This document shows, piece after piece, positions 37,052 through 45,867 of a DNA stretch of 64,000 bases. The notes beneath the pieces are model-generated. The model was not told where the DNA came from. It saw only the letters and a list, made by a program, of their open reading frames with translations, and did not search any database. How positions within the stretch are numbered: the stretch's first letter is position 1; each line of letters starts with the position of its first letter. The DNA lies in contig NZ_JAFBBW010000001.1 of the NCBI RefSeq assembly GCF_016907355.1, forward strand, positions 2,356,001-2,420,000, given 5' to 3'. The DNA comes from Agromyces aurantiacus (lineage in GTDB: Bacteria > Actinomycetota > Actinomycetes > Actinomycetales > Microbacteriaceae). A program made the translations under genes and the position numbers.

Positions 37052-37077
37052 GGGCGGCCGACCGGAGTCGACCGCCC
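37052..37077 (-). terminator. terminator after rpmE2
   Basis: An 11-bp stem (37052-37062 with 37067-37077), loop CGGA on the plus strand. One pair is C.A on the plus strand but G.U in the minus-strand RNA, so the hairpin is fully paired only for transcripts from rpmE2. It lies 14 nt beyond the rpmE2 stop. Confidence 0.7.
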
Positions 37078-37090
37078 CTCGTTCGGCGCC

Positions 37091-37339
37091 TTACGCGCCG
37101 AAGTTCTTGAAGCGCTTGTTGAACTTCTCGACGCGACCGGCCGAGTCCATGATGCGCTGCTTGCCCGTGTAGAACGGGTGCGACTCCGACGAGATCTCGA
37201 CGTCGATGACCGGGTAGGTCTGGCCGTCGAGCTCGATCGTCTTGTCGCTCGAGACCGTCGAGCGGGTGAGGAACGTGGCGCCCGAGGCCAGGTCGCGGAA
37301 GACGACGGCGTCGTAGGCGGGGTGGATGTCGGACTTCAT
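37091..37339 (-). CDS. rpmE2: 50S ribosomal protein L31 type B
   Basis: An 82-aa ribosomal protein. It is the zinc-independent paralogue: the four Cys of type A L31 are absent, and the type B signature [28 protein letters not shown] is present. Type B L31 usually replaces the Cys form under zinc limitation, under Zur control; I see no clear Zur box. It ends in TAA. A -10-like TAGACT (complement of 37418-37423) gives a leader of about 70 nt that can fold CCCTGCC/GGCGGGG, possibly an autoregulatory structure. Confidence 0.95.
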   Translation of the reverse strand: MKSDIHPAYDAVVFRDLASGATFLTRSTVSSDKTIELDGQTYPVIDVEISSESHPFYTGKQRIMDSAGRVEKFNKRFKNFGA

Positions 37340-37447
37340 GGTGAATCCTCGCTGGTCGGATGATGGGTTCGCCCCGCCTCAGGGCAGGGAAGCTGGCGGC
37401 CTTCGGGCCAAAACACGAGTCTAGCAGAGATCGATCGGGATGCCGCG

Positions 37448-38239
37448 TCAGGCGGCCGTGCGGCGCGCGGTGTACCGCCCGTCGCGCTCGCTCAGCTCGA
37501 TCGGCATGCCGAACGTCTCGCTGAGCGTCTCCCCCGTGAGCGCCTCGGCGATGGGGCCGGAGGCGCGGATCTTCCCGCCGGCGAGGAGCATCGCGTGCGT
37601 GAAGCCCGCCGGGATCTCCTCGACGTGGTGGGTGACCATGACGATCGCCGGCGACGTCGGCGACGAGGCGAACCCGCCGAGGAGCGCAACGAGCTCTTCA
37701 CGGGCGCCGAGGTCGAGCGACGCGGCGGGCTCGTCGAGCAGCAGCAGCTCGGGGTCGGTCATGACCGAGCGGGCGATCTGCACGCGCTTCTGCTCGCCGT
37801 CGGACAGGCTGCCGAACCGGCGGCCCGCGAACCCCTCGAGGCCCCACTCCTTCAGCACGCGCTGCGCGCGCCGGTCGTCGATGCCCTCGTACTCCTCGTT
37901 CCAGCGGCCCGTGACCGAGTAGGCCGCCGTGAGCACGGCGTCGAGCACGGTCTCGTTCTTCGGGATGCGGCGGGCCATCGCCGTGGAGGCGAAGCCGATC
38001 ATCGGACGCAGCTCGAACACGTCGACCTTGCCGAGCGATTCCTGCAGCACCTCTGCAGAGCCCGACGTGGGGTGCATGGCCGCGGCGGCGATCTGCAGCA
38101 GCGTGGTCTTGCCCGCGCCGTTCGGCCCGAGGATCACCCAGCGCTCGTCGGATCCGACGCTCCAGTCGATGTCGTCGAGGATCGTGTTGCCGTCGCGGAC
38201 CACCGACACATGCTGGAACTGCAGAACAGGAGAGGCCAT
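37448..38239 (-). CDS. ABC transporter ATP-binding protein (ModF/YlmA-like, single domain)
   Basis: A 263-aa ATPase domain. Walker A is GPNGAGKTTLLQ (about residue 39), the signature LSDGEQKRVQIARS (LSDGE rather than LSGGQ), Walker B LLLLDEPAASLD, and the switch His is in VTHHVEEI. No permease or binding protein is adjacent, so its partner is unknown; relatives include molybdate/iron-linked and orphan ATPases. TAGCAT (complement of 38247-38252) lies 7 nt before ATG 38239, so it is probably leaderless. Confidence 0.9.
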   Translation of the reverse strand: MASPVLQFQHVSVVRDGNTILDDIDWSVGSDERWVILGPNGAGKTTLLQIAAAAMHPTSGSAEVLQESLGKVDVFELRPMIGFASTAMARRIPKNETVLDAVLTAAYSVTGRWNEEYEGIDDRRAQRVLKEWGLEGFAGRRFGSLSDGEQKRVQIARSVMTDPELLLLDEPAASLDLGAREELVALLGGFASSPTSPAIVMVTHHVEEIPAGFTHAMLLAGGKIRASGPIAEALTGETLSETFGMPIELSERDGRYTARRTAA

Positions 38240-38292
38240 GCCAACCATGCTAGTGGGACGGCCGGAGCCGCTCCGCGCAGCCCCGGAGCCGC

Positions 38293-39483
38293 TCAGCGCC
38301 CCGCGAGGACGCGCTCGTAGAGGGCCCGCGTGGCCGCCCCGATGGCGTCCCACGCGAAGTGCTCCTCCGCGCGCCGCCGCCCCGCCGCGCCCATCTGCGC
38401 GGCGCGATCCGGGTCGCTCACGACGCGCGTGAGCGCCTCGGCCAGGTCTGCGACGAACCGGTCGGGATCGAGCGGGGTCCCGGTGCCGTCGTCGTGCTGC
38501 TCGATGGGCACGAGGACGCCCGTGACGCCGTCGTCCACGACCTCGGGGATGCCGCCGGTCGCCGTGCCGACGACGGCCGCGCCGCACGCCATGGCCTCGA
38601 GGTTGACGATGCCGAGCGGCTCGTACACCGAGGGGCACACGAACGCGGTCGCGGCCGTGAGGAGCGCGGTGAGCTCGTCGCGCGGCAGGTGCCGGTCGAT
38701 CCAGACCACGCCTTCGCGGGTCCGCCCGAGCTCGGCGACGAGCCCTGAGACCTCGGCCATGATCTCGGGGGTGTCGGGCGCCCCGGCGCAGAGCACGAGC
38801 TGCACGTCGGCGGGCAGCGAGCGTGCGGCGCGCAGCAGGTAGGGCAGGCCCTTCTGCCGGGTGATGCGGCCCACGAACACGATCGACGGCCGGTCGGGGT
38901 CGACGCCGAGCGCGCGCACCTGGTCGGGGTCGTCGTTGGGCTTCCAGTCGGCCAGGTCGATGCCGTTGTACACGACCGAGACGCGGTCGGGGTCGATGCC
39001 GGGGTACGAGCGCAGGATGTCGCGGCGCATGCCGTCGCTCACGGCGATCACCGCGTCGGCGTCCTCGAACGCGGTCCGCTCCACCCAGCTCGAGACCCGG
39101 TACCCCCCGCCGAGCTGCTCGGCCTTCCACGGCCGCAGCGGTTCGAGGCTGTGCGCCGTCACGACGTGCGGGATGCCGTGCAGCTGCTTGGCGGTGAATC
39201 CCGCGAAGTTGGCGTACCACGTGTGCGAGTGCACGAGGTCGGCCCCCGCGGCATCCTGGGCCATCAGCAGGTCGACGCCCATCGTCGCCAATGCGGCGTT
39301 GGCGGCCGCGAACTCGGCCGGCGTCGCATAGCCGGTGGTGCCTGCTTCGTCGCGCGGTGCCCCGAAGCAGCGCACCTGCACGTCGAGGTCGCGCCGCAGC
39401 GCGCGGACGAGCTCGGCGACGTGGACGCCCGCCCCTCCGTAGATCTCGGGCGGGTATTCCCGGGTGAGGAGGTCGACTCGCAT
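38293..39483 (-). CDS. glgA: glycogen synthase, actinobacterial GT4 type
   Basis: A 396-aa GT-B enzyme. N-terminal [30 protein letters not shown] is the actinobacterial glycogen synthase signature. The C-domain has [19 protein letters not shown] and [34 protein letters not shown]. In mycobacteria the orthologue (GlgM) makes maltose-1-phosphate from ADP-glucose; in other actinobacteria it is annotated as GlgA. It is divergent from glgC, its substrate supplier. TAACGT (complement of 39490-39495) lies 6 nt before the ATG; TTGACG further up is a possible -35. Confidence 0.93.
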   Translation of the reverse strand: MRVDLLTREYPPEIYGGAGVHVAELVRALRRDLDVQVRCFGAPRDEAGTTGYATPAEFAAANAALATMGVDLLMAQDAAGADLVHSHTWYANFAGFTAKQLHGIPHVVTAHSLEPLRPWKAEQLGGGYRVSSWVERTAFEDADAVIAVSDGMRRDILRSYPGIDPDRVSVVYNGIDLADWKPNDDPDQVRALGVDPDRPSIVFVGRITRQKGLPYLLRAARSLPADVQLVLCAGAPDTPEIMAEVSGLVAELGRTREGVVWIDRHLPRDELTALLTAATAFVCPSVYEPLGIVNLEAMACGAAVVGTATGGIPEVVDDGVTGVLVPIEQHDDGTGTPLDPDRFVADLAEALTRVVSDPDRAAQMGAAGRRRAEEHFAWDAIGAATRALYERVLAGR

Positions 39484-39561
39484 GCGGCAACGTTAGCCCG
39501 TTCCCGTCACGCGCCGTCAACCACCTGTGCCGTCCGCCACGGGCCTGACTACGCTGGGCAC
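39484..39561. promoter_or_regulatory. divergent glgA/glgC promoter region
   Basis: In 78 bp both genes show a -10-like hexamer 6 nt before their ATG: TAACGT for glgA (complement of 39490-39495) and TACGCT for glgC (39550-39555). Both mRNAs are therefore predicted to be leaderless, and the two promoters are close enough to be co-regulated. Confidence 0.6.
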
Positions 39562-40812
39562 ATGGTGGCGACGCGCAAGATCTTCGGCATTGTCCTCGCT
39601 GGCGGCGAGGGCAAGCGCCTGATGCCCCTCACCGAGGACCGGGCCAAGCCCGGCGTCCCGTTCGGCGGGCAGTACCGGCTCATCGACTTCGCGCTGTCGA
39701 ACCTCGTCAACTCGGGCCTGCGCCAGATGGTGGTGCTCACGCAGTACAAGTCGCACAGCCTCGACCGGCACGTGTCGCAGACGTGGCGGCTCGACGGCAT
39801 GCTCGGCTCGTACATCGCCTCGGTGCCCGCGCAGCAGCGCCTCGGCAAGCGCTGGTTCTCGGGGTCGGCCGACGCCATCCTGCAGAGCCTCAACCTCATC
39901 TACGACGAGCAGCCCGACATCATCGTCGTGGTCGGCGCCGACCACGTGTACCGCATGGACTTCAGCCAGATGATCCAGGCGCACATCGACTCGGGCGCCG
40001 AGGCCACCGTCGCCGCCATCCGCCAGCCGATCTCGCTCGCGAACCAGTTCGGCGTCATCGAGGTCGACGCGAAGTCGCCCGAGCGCATCCACCGGTTCCT
40101 CGAGAAGCCGAGCGACCCCGAGGGCCTGCCCGACTCCCCCGACGAGGTGCTCGCCTCGATGGGCAACTACGTCTTCAACGCCGACGCGCTCATCGACGCG
40201 GTGCTGCGCGACGGCGAGCGCACCGACTCGAGCCACGACATGGGCGGCGACATCATCCCCGCGTTCGTGGCGCAGGGCACCGCCGGCGTGTACGACCTCA
40301 AGCGCAACGACGTGCCGGGCTCGACCGACCGCGACCGCTACTACTGGCGCGACGTGGGAACGATCGACTCGTTCTTCGAGGCCCACCAGGACCTCATCTC
40401 GGTGCTGCCGGTGTTCAACCTCTACAACCAGGAGTGGCCGATCTTCAGCCAGCAGGTGAACTCGCCGCCCGCGAAGTTCACCCGCGACGCGCGCGGGTCG
40501 CTCGGCACCGTGATCGACTCGATCGTCTCGCTCGGCTCGGTCATCTCGGGCGCGCACGTGGAGCGCAGCGTGCTCGGCCCGTGGGCGATCGTGGGCTCGG
40601 GAGCGAACGTGTCCGACTCGATCCTGTTCGACCGTGCGCGCATCGAGGCCGGGGCGACCGTGCGCCGGGCGATCCTCGACAAGGAGGTCGTCGTCGAGGA
40701 GGGCGCCCACATCGGCCTGAACCGCGCGGAGGACCTCGCGCGCGGCTTCGTGGTCACCGACAGCGGCATCACGGTGGTGGGCAAGGGCTCGCACGTCCGG
40801 GCCACCGCGTGA
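39562..40812 (+). CDS. glgC: glucose-1-phosphate adenylyltransferase
   Basis: A 416-aa ADP-glucose pyrophosphorylase, the committed step of glycogen synthesis. The nucleotidyltransferase core has [26 protein letters not shown] (catalytic and activator-binding residues), [22 protein letters not shown] and FLEKPSDP. The C-terminal left-handed beta helix ([32 protein letters not shown]) is complete. Length is typical. ATG start with TACGCT 6 nt before. The stop overlaps the next gene's start as GTGA (40809-40812). Confidence 0.97.
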   Translation: MVATRKIFGIVLAGGEGKRLMPLTEDRAKPGVPFGGQYRLIDFALSNLVNSGLRQMVVLTQYKSHSLDRHVSQTWRLDGMLGSYIASVPAQQRLGKRWFSGSADAILQSLNLIYDEQPDIIVVVGADHVYRMDFSQMIQAHIDSGAEATVAAIRQPISLANQFGVIEVDAKSPERIHRFLEKPSDPEGLPDSPDEVLASMGNYVFNADALIDAVLRDGERTDSSHDMGGDIIPAFVAQGTAGVYDLKRNDVPGSTDRDRYYWRDVGTIDSFFEAHQDLISVLPVFNLYNQEWPIFSQQVNSPPAKFTRDARGSLGTVIDSIVSLGSVISGAHVERSVLGPWAIVGSGANVSDSILFDRARIEAGATVRRAILDKEVVVEEGAHIGLNRAEDLARGFVVTDSGITVVGKGSHVRATA

Positions 40813-41471
40813 GCGCCGCCGCCCCCGGCCGCTCCGGCGGCCTGCTCGTCGTGCTCGACGCCGACTCGACGCTGATCCGCGAGGAGGCCATCGAGCTCCT
40901 CGCCGAGGCGGCCGGCAGCCTCGAGCACGTCGCCGCGGTGACCGAACGGGCGATGCGCGGCGAGCTCGACTTCGCCGCGAGCCTGCGCGAGCGCGTCGCG
41001 ACCCTCGCCGGGCTCCCCGTCGCCGAGGTCGTCGCGGCTCGCGAGCGGCTCACCCCGACGCCCGGCGTGCAGGAGCTCATCGACGGCGTCCACGCGGCCG
41101 GCGGCCGGGTGGGCGTGGTCTCCGGCGGATTCCACGAACTCCTCGACCCGCTCGCCGAGCGCCTCGGCCTCGATTTCTGCCGCGCCAACCGCCTCGAGGT
41201 CGACGGTGGTCGGCTCACGGGCCGCGTGCTCGGCGACATCGTCGACGCCGAGGCGAAGCGGCACGCGCTCGAGGAGTGGGCCGCGGCATCCGGCACGCCC
41301 CTCGCGCGCACCATCGCGGTGGGCGACGGCGCGAACGACCTGCGCATGCTCGACCGGGCGGCGCTCGGCGTCGCGTTCTGCGCGAAGCCCGTCGTGCGGG
41401 CCGAGGCGGATGTCGCGATCGACCGCGTCGACCTCAGCGGCGTGCTCGCGCTGGCGGGCCTGCGGGGCTGA
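40809..41471 (+). CDS. serB: phosphoserine phosphatase
   Basis: A 220-aa HAD phosphatase of the SerB type that makes serine from phosphoserine. Motif [21 protein letters not shown], motif [23 protein letters not shown], and motif [27 protein letters not shown] are diagnostic. The N-terminal ACT domains of some SerB proteins are absent. It is coupled to glgC by a 4-nt overlap, the same pairing seen in related actinobacteria. Confidence 0.93.
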   Translation: MSAAAPGRSGGLLVVLDADSTLIREEAIELLAEAAGSLEHVAAVTERAMRGELDFAASLRERVATLAGLPVAEVVAARERLTPTPGVQELIDGVHAAGGRVGVVSGGFHELLDPLAERLGLDFCRANRLEVDGGRLTGRVLGDIVDAEAKRHALEEWAAASGTPLARTIAVGDGANDLRMLDRAALGVAFCAKPVVRAEADVAIDRVDLSGVLALAGLRG

Positions 41472-41557
41472 GCCCGCGCACGTCCGCGGCTGCGGGCACG
41501 CTGGGAGTTCCATCCGAACGCATGGAGATCGCCGCGGCGCCGTCATAGCCTGCCGCC

Positions 41558-42502
41558 ATGAACGCTCGCAACGTCGCACGTGCCCTCACCACGCTCGCCC
41601 TCGCGGGCGCGCTCGCCGCAGCCGGATCGATGCCGGCCCTCGCCGCGCCATCCGGCGATCACCCCGGCCGACTGGCCGAGTCGTACCCGCTGCCCACCGG
41701 CTACCAGCCCGAGGGCATCGCGATCGACGCGCGCGGCACCGCCTACGTGGGCTCGCTCGCAGACGGGTCCATCCGCGGGATCGACCTCCGCACCGGGGAG
41801 TCCGAGCTCGTGAGCCCGGCGGTCGGCAGCCCATCGGTCGGCCTCAAGGTCGACCGGTTCGACCACCTGTTCGTCGCCGGCGGACCATCGGGCACGGCCC
41901 GCGTCGTCGACACGACGAGCGGCGAGGTGCTCGCCGAGTACGCGCTGGGCGCGGGCTTCATCAACGACGTGGCGATCACAACGGACTCCGCCTGGTTCAC
42001 GAACAGCGCGGCCGCCGAGCTGTACCGGATCCCGCTCGGCGCGAACGGCAGCCTGCCCGAGCAGTCGGACGTCGAGACGCTCGCCCTCGGCGGCGACTGG
42101 CAGCAGCAGCCCGGCTTCAACGCGAACGGGATCGCGGTCACGCCCGACGGCAGCGCCCTGCTCGTCGTGCAGTCCTCGACGGCGACGCTCTACCGGGTCG
42201 ACCCCACCACCGGCGACGCCACGGCGGTGGACCTCGGCGGCGAGTCGCTGACGTTCGGCGACGGCCTGCTCACGGTCGGCAACCGGCTCTACGCCGTGCA
42301 GAACCGACTCGGCATCGTGTCGGAGTTCCGGCTGGCACCGGATGGGACGAGCGGCACCCTCCTCGACCGGATCACGAGCCCGCTGTTCGACGTGCCCACG
42401 ACGGTCGCCGCCTACCGCGACAGCCTGTTCCTGCCGAACGCGCGGTTCGGCACGCCCGACCCGGCGAACGCCGCGTACGACGTCATCCGCGTGGAGCGGT
42501 AG
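41558..42502 (+). CDS. secreted SMP-30/gluconolactonase-like beta-propeller protein
   Basis: A 314-aa exported protein. The Sec signal peptide is MNARNVARALTTLALAGALAAAGSMPALA, cleaved after ALA (about residue 29). The mature part is a six-bladed propeller with repeated strands such as GIAIDARGTAYVGSL, GLKVDRFDHLFVAGG, GIAVTPDGSALLVVQ. It matches the SMP-30-like secreted proteins of actinobacteria, sometimes misnamed superoxide dismutase. Function unknown; a lactonase is possible. TAGCCT at 41546-41551 lies 6 nt before ATG 41558, so it is probably leaderless. Confidence 0.85.
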   Translation: MNARNVARALTTLALAGALAAAGSMPALAAPSGDHPGRLAESYPLPTGYQPEGIAIDARGTAYVGSLADGSIRGIDLRTGESELVSPAVGSPSVGLKVDRFDHLFVAGGPSGTARVVDTTSGEVLAEYALGAGFINDVAITTDSAWFTNSAAAELYRIPLGANGSLPEQSDVETLALGGDWQQQPGFNANGIAVTPDGSALLVVQSSTATLYRVDPTTGDATAVDLGGESLTFGDGLLTVGNRLYAVQNRLGIVSEFRLAPDGTSGTLLDRITSPLFDVPTTVAAYRDSLFLPNARFGTPDPANAAYDVIRVER

Positions 42503-42523
42503 CCGGCCGGACCTCCGCCGGGA

Positions 42524-43234
42524 TCAGTGGCCCATGCCGAGGCCGCCGTCGACCGGGATGACGGCGCCGGAGATGTAGCCGGCGTCGTCGCCCGCGATCC
42601 ATGCGACGACCTTTGCGACCTCGTCGGGCGTCGCGAAGCGGCCGGCGGGGATGTTCTTCTTGTACTCGGCCTGCTGGGCCTCGGGGAGCGCGTCGGTCAT
42701 GTCGGTCTCGATGAACCCGGGTGCCACGACGTTCGCGGTGATGCCGCGCGCGCCGAGCTCGCGCGTGAGCGAGCGCGCCATGCCGACCAGGCCGGCCTTC
42801 GAGGCCGAGTAGTTGACCTGCCCGGCCGAGCCGTACAGCCCGACGACGCTCGAGATGAGCACGATGCGGCCGAAGCGGGCCTTGAGCATGCCCTTCGACG
42901 CGCGCTTGACCACGCGGAACGCGCCCGTGAGGTTCGTGTCGACGACGCTCGTGAACTCCTCCTCGCTCATGCGCATGAGCAGGGTGTCGCGCGTGATGCC
43001 CGCATTGGCGACGACGACCTCGACGGGTCCGAGTTCGGCCTCGACCTCGGCGAACGCGCGGTCGATCGACTCGGCGTCGGTCACGTCGGCGCGGACCGTG
43101 AGGGCCCCCTCCGGACCCTCGCCCGAGCGAGCGGTCACGGCGACGCGGTGACCCTGGGCGAGGAACTGCTGCGCGATCGCGTAGCCGATGCCGCGGTTGC
43201 CTCCGGTCACCAGCACGGTGCGGGTCGTGGTCAT
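42524..43234 (-). CDS. fabG: 3-oxoacyl-[ACP] reductase
   Basis: A 236-aa short-chain dehydrogenase that reduces 3-oxoacyl-ACP in fatty acid synthesis. Cofactor motif TGGNRGIGYAIAQ, NAGITRD, and the catalytic Ser-Tyr-Lys in ISSVVGLYGSAGQVNYSASKAG are present, and GFIETDMTDALP is characteristic of FabG. Start ATG 43234 has GGAG at a good distance. ATG 43246 (adding MESA) is the alternative. TATGCT about 50 nt upstream on the coding strand is a possible -10, giving a normal leader. Confidence 0.92.
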   Translation of the reverse strand: MTTTRTVLVTGGNRGIGYAIAQQFLAQGHRVAVTARSGEGPEGALTVRADVTDAESIDRAFAEVEAELGPVEVVVANAGITRDTLLMRMSEEEFTSVVDTNLTGAFRVVKRASKGMLKARFGRIVLISSVVGLYGSAGQVNYSASKAGLVGMARSLTRELGARGITANVVAPGFIETDMTDALPEAQQAEYKKNIPAGRFATPDEVAKVVAWIAGDDAGYISGAVIPVDGGLGMGH

Positions 43235-43376
43235 GGCGGACTCCATCTCTCTTCCCTGGGGTGCGTCAAGGCCGGAAGGCCCGTCCCAGCATAGAGGTTG
43301 CCGAGTACGCGGGTTCGGGCCCGTGTCGGCGACGTAGGCTTGATGGCGAGGAGCGCCGTCGGCCACGGCGACCACG

Positions 43377-43700
43377 ATGAAGCACCAGCCCCTGCAGTCG
43401 ATCACGTCGCTGCCTCCGTCGCCGGAGGAGGAGCGTCGCGCGCGCATGATCAAGTACACGGTCATGATGGCGATCCGCGTCGCGTGCATCTTCGCGCTGC
43501 TCTTCGCCAAGGGATGGTGGATCCTCGTCTTCGCCGCGGGCGCCGTCTTCCTTCCGTACTTCGCGGTGATCGTCGCGAACGTCGGCACGAGCCGGGCGGG
43601 CGGCGAGGTCGAGCGGCCCGGCGGCATCGTGCCGCTCCGGCCCGAGCCGTTCGAGCCCGAGCCCGACCGCGACGACGAGACCCCGGAGGCCGAGCGGTGA
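43377..43700 (+). CDS. DUF3099 family membrane protein
   Basis: A 107-aa small membrane protein of the DUF3099 family, found in actinobacteria. Residues about 1-25 are cytoplasmic with ITSLPPSPEEERRARMIKYTVMM. Two hydrophobic spans follow (IRVACIFALLFAKGWW, ILVFAAGAVFLPYFAVIVANV), then an acidic Pro-rich tail. Function unknown. It begins an operon with two downstream genes joined by 4-nt overlaps, ending in SURF1. Confidence 0.85.
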   Translation: MKHQPLQSITSLPPSPEEERRARMIKYTVMMAIRVACIFALLFAKGWWILVFAAGAVFLPYFAVIVANVGTSRAGGEVERPGGIVPLRPEPFEPEPDRDDETPEAER

Positions 43701-43975
43701 TCGGCTCCCCCGGCGCCGCCCCCGACGGCGGCTGCTCCCGCGCGGGCTGCCGCGAGGCGGCGTCCTGGCGCATCGACTGGCGGAACCCGAAGATCCACGG
43801 TGCGGATCGGGTGAAGACCTGGCTCGCGTGCGACGAGCACGTCGACTACCTCCGCGAGTTCCTGGCCGCGCGCTCGTTCCCAGTGCGCGTGTCGGCGTTC
43901 GACGCGGCGTCCACGGATGCCGCGGCGCCGCTGCCGCTCGGCGACCTTCCGGCCGCGGGCGGTGAGCGCGCGTGA
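43697..43975 (+). CDS. small Cys/His protein (actinobacterial family often misnamed acetone carboxylase)
   Basis: A 92-aa soluble protein. The conserved core is CSRAGCREAASWRIDWRNPKIH followed by WLACDEHVDYLREFLAAR. The spacing of three Cys and two His suggests a metal site. In databases this family often carries the label acetone carboxylase, which is too short to be true. Position between DUF3099 and SURF1, with GTGA overlaps on both sides (43697-43700, 43972-43975), hints at a role near the membrane or in cytochrome oxidase assembly. Confidence 0.8.
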   Translation: MIGSPGAAPDGGCSRAGCREAASWRIDWRNPKIHGADRVKTWLACDEHVDYLREFLAARSFPVRVSAFDAASTDAAAPLPLGDLPAAGGERA

Positions 43976-44838
43976 GCGACTGGCGCTTCCTCGCCTCGCC
44001 GCGCTGGGCGGGCTACCTCGCGCTCGTGATCGTCTTCGCGATCGCGTGCTCGGCGCTCGGCACCTGGCAGCTCAATCGTCGGGCCGAGGCGCTCGCCGAG
44101 GTCGCGCGCATCGACGCGAACTACGACGCCGACCCCGTGCCGGTGGCCGAGGCGCTGCCCGAGCTCGACGGTTTCGACATCGACCAGCGCTGGCAGGTCG
44201 TCGCCCTGGAGGGCGAGTACCTGCACGACGAGGAGGTCGTCGTACGCAACCGGCCCTACGAGGGCAGCACGGGCTTCGAGGTCCTCACTCCCCTGCGGCT
44301 CGAGGACGGCACGGTGTTCATGGTCGACCGCGGGTGGGTCGCCCAGGGCTCCGACGGACGACCCGCCGAGGTGCCGGCCGCGCCCGACGGCGAGGTCTCC
44401 GTGACCGCGCGACTCAAGGCCGGTGAGCAGCGCATCGCCGGTCGCACCTCGTCGGGGTCGGAGCTGGCGACGATCGACCTCGACGAGCTCGCCGACCGCG
44501 TCGGCGAACCGGCCTACACGGGGGCCTACGGCATCCTCGTCCAGACGGGCGCCGACGCCGGCGAGCCGCCCCTCGCGCTCGCGCGGCCCGTGCGCGACGA
44601 GGGTCCGCATCTCTCGTACGCGCTGCAGTGGTTCGTGTTCGCCCTGCTCGCGTTCGTGGCGCTGGGCTGGTTCGCGAACCAGGAGCGCAAGACGCTGGCG
44701 ATGGATGCCGCGGAGCGCCCGGGAACGGGCACGCGCACGCCGCAGCGCCCGGCTCCTGCGGAGCCGAAGCGGCCGACCAGACCGCCGCGCAGCCGCAGCG
44801 ACGCCGATGTCGAAGACGAGATCCTCGACCGCCGCTGA
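43972..44838 (+). CDS. SURF1 family cytochrome oxidase biogenesis protein
   Basis: A 288-aa membrane protein. TM1 is AGYLALVIVFAIACSALGTWQL with the family motif GTWQLNRRAE. A periplasmic domain of about 165 residues (including VVRNRPYEGSTGFEVLTPL and MVDRGWV) follows, then TM2 (HLSYALQWFVFALLAFVALGWF) carrying the conserved YALQWF. SURF1 assists assembly of heme a3 and the copper site in aa3 oxidases. A Pro/Arg-rich cytoplasmic tail of about 60 residues is added. GTG start coupled to the preceding small gene. Confidence 0.93.
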   Translation: MSDWRFLASPRWAGYLALVIVFAIACSALGTWQLNRRAEALAEVARIDANYDADPVPVAEALPELDGFDIDQRWQVVALEGEYLHDEEVVVRNRPYEGSTGFEVLTPLRLEDGTVFMVDRGWVAQGSDGRPAEVPAAPDGEVSVTARLKAGEQRIAGRTSSGSELATIDLDELADRVGEPAYTGAYGILVQTGADAGEPPLALARPVRDEGPHLSYALQWFVFALLAFVALGWFANQERKTLAMDAAERPGTGTRTPQRPAPAEPKRPTRPPRSRSDADVEDEILDRR

Positions 44839-44919
44839 ACGCGTCACGCGGCGGGGGTCGCGTATTCGGGGGCGACGTATCGTGGGAGGCGGAGACGCGC
44901 CACACCTGGGAGGTCGACG

Positions 44920-45520
44920 ATGAGCGACGATCCGCAGCGCGCCGCGTGGCAGTACCGGCTCGATCGCCTCGCGCGCGACGAGGCGACCACCCGTGGCGAC
45001 GTGCAGGACGTCTCCGACGCGTCGTCGGAACCCGCTCGACCGTCCACCCAGGCGGAGCGGTCGGCGTACGTCGAGAACGCGATCCAGCAGGCGATCCGCC
45101 GCGGCGAGTTCGACGACCTCCCCGGCGCGGGGAAGCCGCTCGAAGGCCTCACCGGACGGCATGATCCCGACTGGTGGATCCGTCGCAAGATCGAGCGCGA
45201 GCGGTTGACCGGCCTGGGCCCGCCCGCGCTCACCCTGCGGGTCGAGGACGCGCAGCTCGAGTCCCGCCTGGACGGGATCCACCGCGAGTCGGACGTGCGC
45301 GAGGCGCTCGACGACTTCAACCGGCGCCATCGAGGCGCGGCGCCAGCTGCTCGGCGGGCCGCCCGTCGTGACCCCGACTCGCGATGTCGATCACGAGATC
45401 CGTGCGTGGCGAGCGCGTCGCGAGGCTCGGCGGCTCCGAGCGGCCGAGGAGCGCGCGCAGTACGAGCGCGAGCAGGCGCAGCGGACGCCGCCGAAGCGGT
45501 GGTGGCGGCGCCGCGGCTGA
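44920..45520 (+). pseudogene. DUF1992 (DnaJC28-like) gene, frameshifted
   Basis: ATG 44920 opens a frame (with GGGAGG upstream) that encodes the DUF1992 core: YVENAIQQAIRRGEFDDLPGAGKPLEGL, PDWWIRRKIERERLTGLGPPALTLRVED and VREALDDFNRR. At about 45328 the frame then runs into Arg/Ala nonsense. Moving to the next frame at 45329 restores a family-like C-terminus: IEARRQLLGGPPVVTPTRDV, HEIRAWRARREARRLRAAEE and KRWWRRRG, stopping at 45518-45520. The family usually has NRRVIEAR at this point, so two bases (one GT pair) appear to be missing, or one base is extra. Either a recent mutation or a sequence error; without it the product would be about 200 aa. Confidence 0.85.
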
Positions 45521-45550
45521 CCCCGGCGCCGGCCCCCAGCGCGCCAGCGG

Positions 45551-45772
45551 TCACCAGGAGAGCTCGACCTCCAGCTCGTTCTCGCCCTCGCCGCCGAGCT
45601 CCACTTCCACCTTGAGGTGGACCTCGTCGGGGATGCGCACGGTGACGAGCCGTCCGGCGCGCGAGAACTCGACTGAATTGTTCCTCGCCAACTCGTCGGC
45701 GAGTGCGTGGAGCTTGGCGGCCGCCTCCTCGCGGCTCATGCGCTGGGCGTCCTCGATGTCGAACAGGTCCAT
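45551..45772 (-). CDS. amphi-Trp domain-containing protein
   Basis: A 73-aa protein. After an N-terminal helix (MDLFDIEDAQRMSREEAAAKLHALADELARNN) comes a short beta-rich amphi-Trp domain with VTVRIPDEVHLKVEVE and the family's terminal ELEVELSW. Function unknown; the family is scattered in bacteria and haloarchaea. GGGGAGGGG just before the ATG is a strong ribosome site. It converges on the frameshifted DUF1992 gene with 30 bp between stops. Confidence 0.85.
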   Translation of the reverse strand: MDLFDIEDAQRMSREEAAAKLHALADELARNNSVEFSRAGRLVTVRIPDEVHLKVEVELGGEGENELEVELSW

Positions 45773-45867
45773 GGCCCCTCCCCTGGTCTCCTGCTCTCGA
45801 CCGTACCTTCCCCTGCAGTCCCGCGCACCGACATCCGGGCGTGGACGTCCTCGCGTTGCCCGATCCC

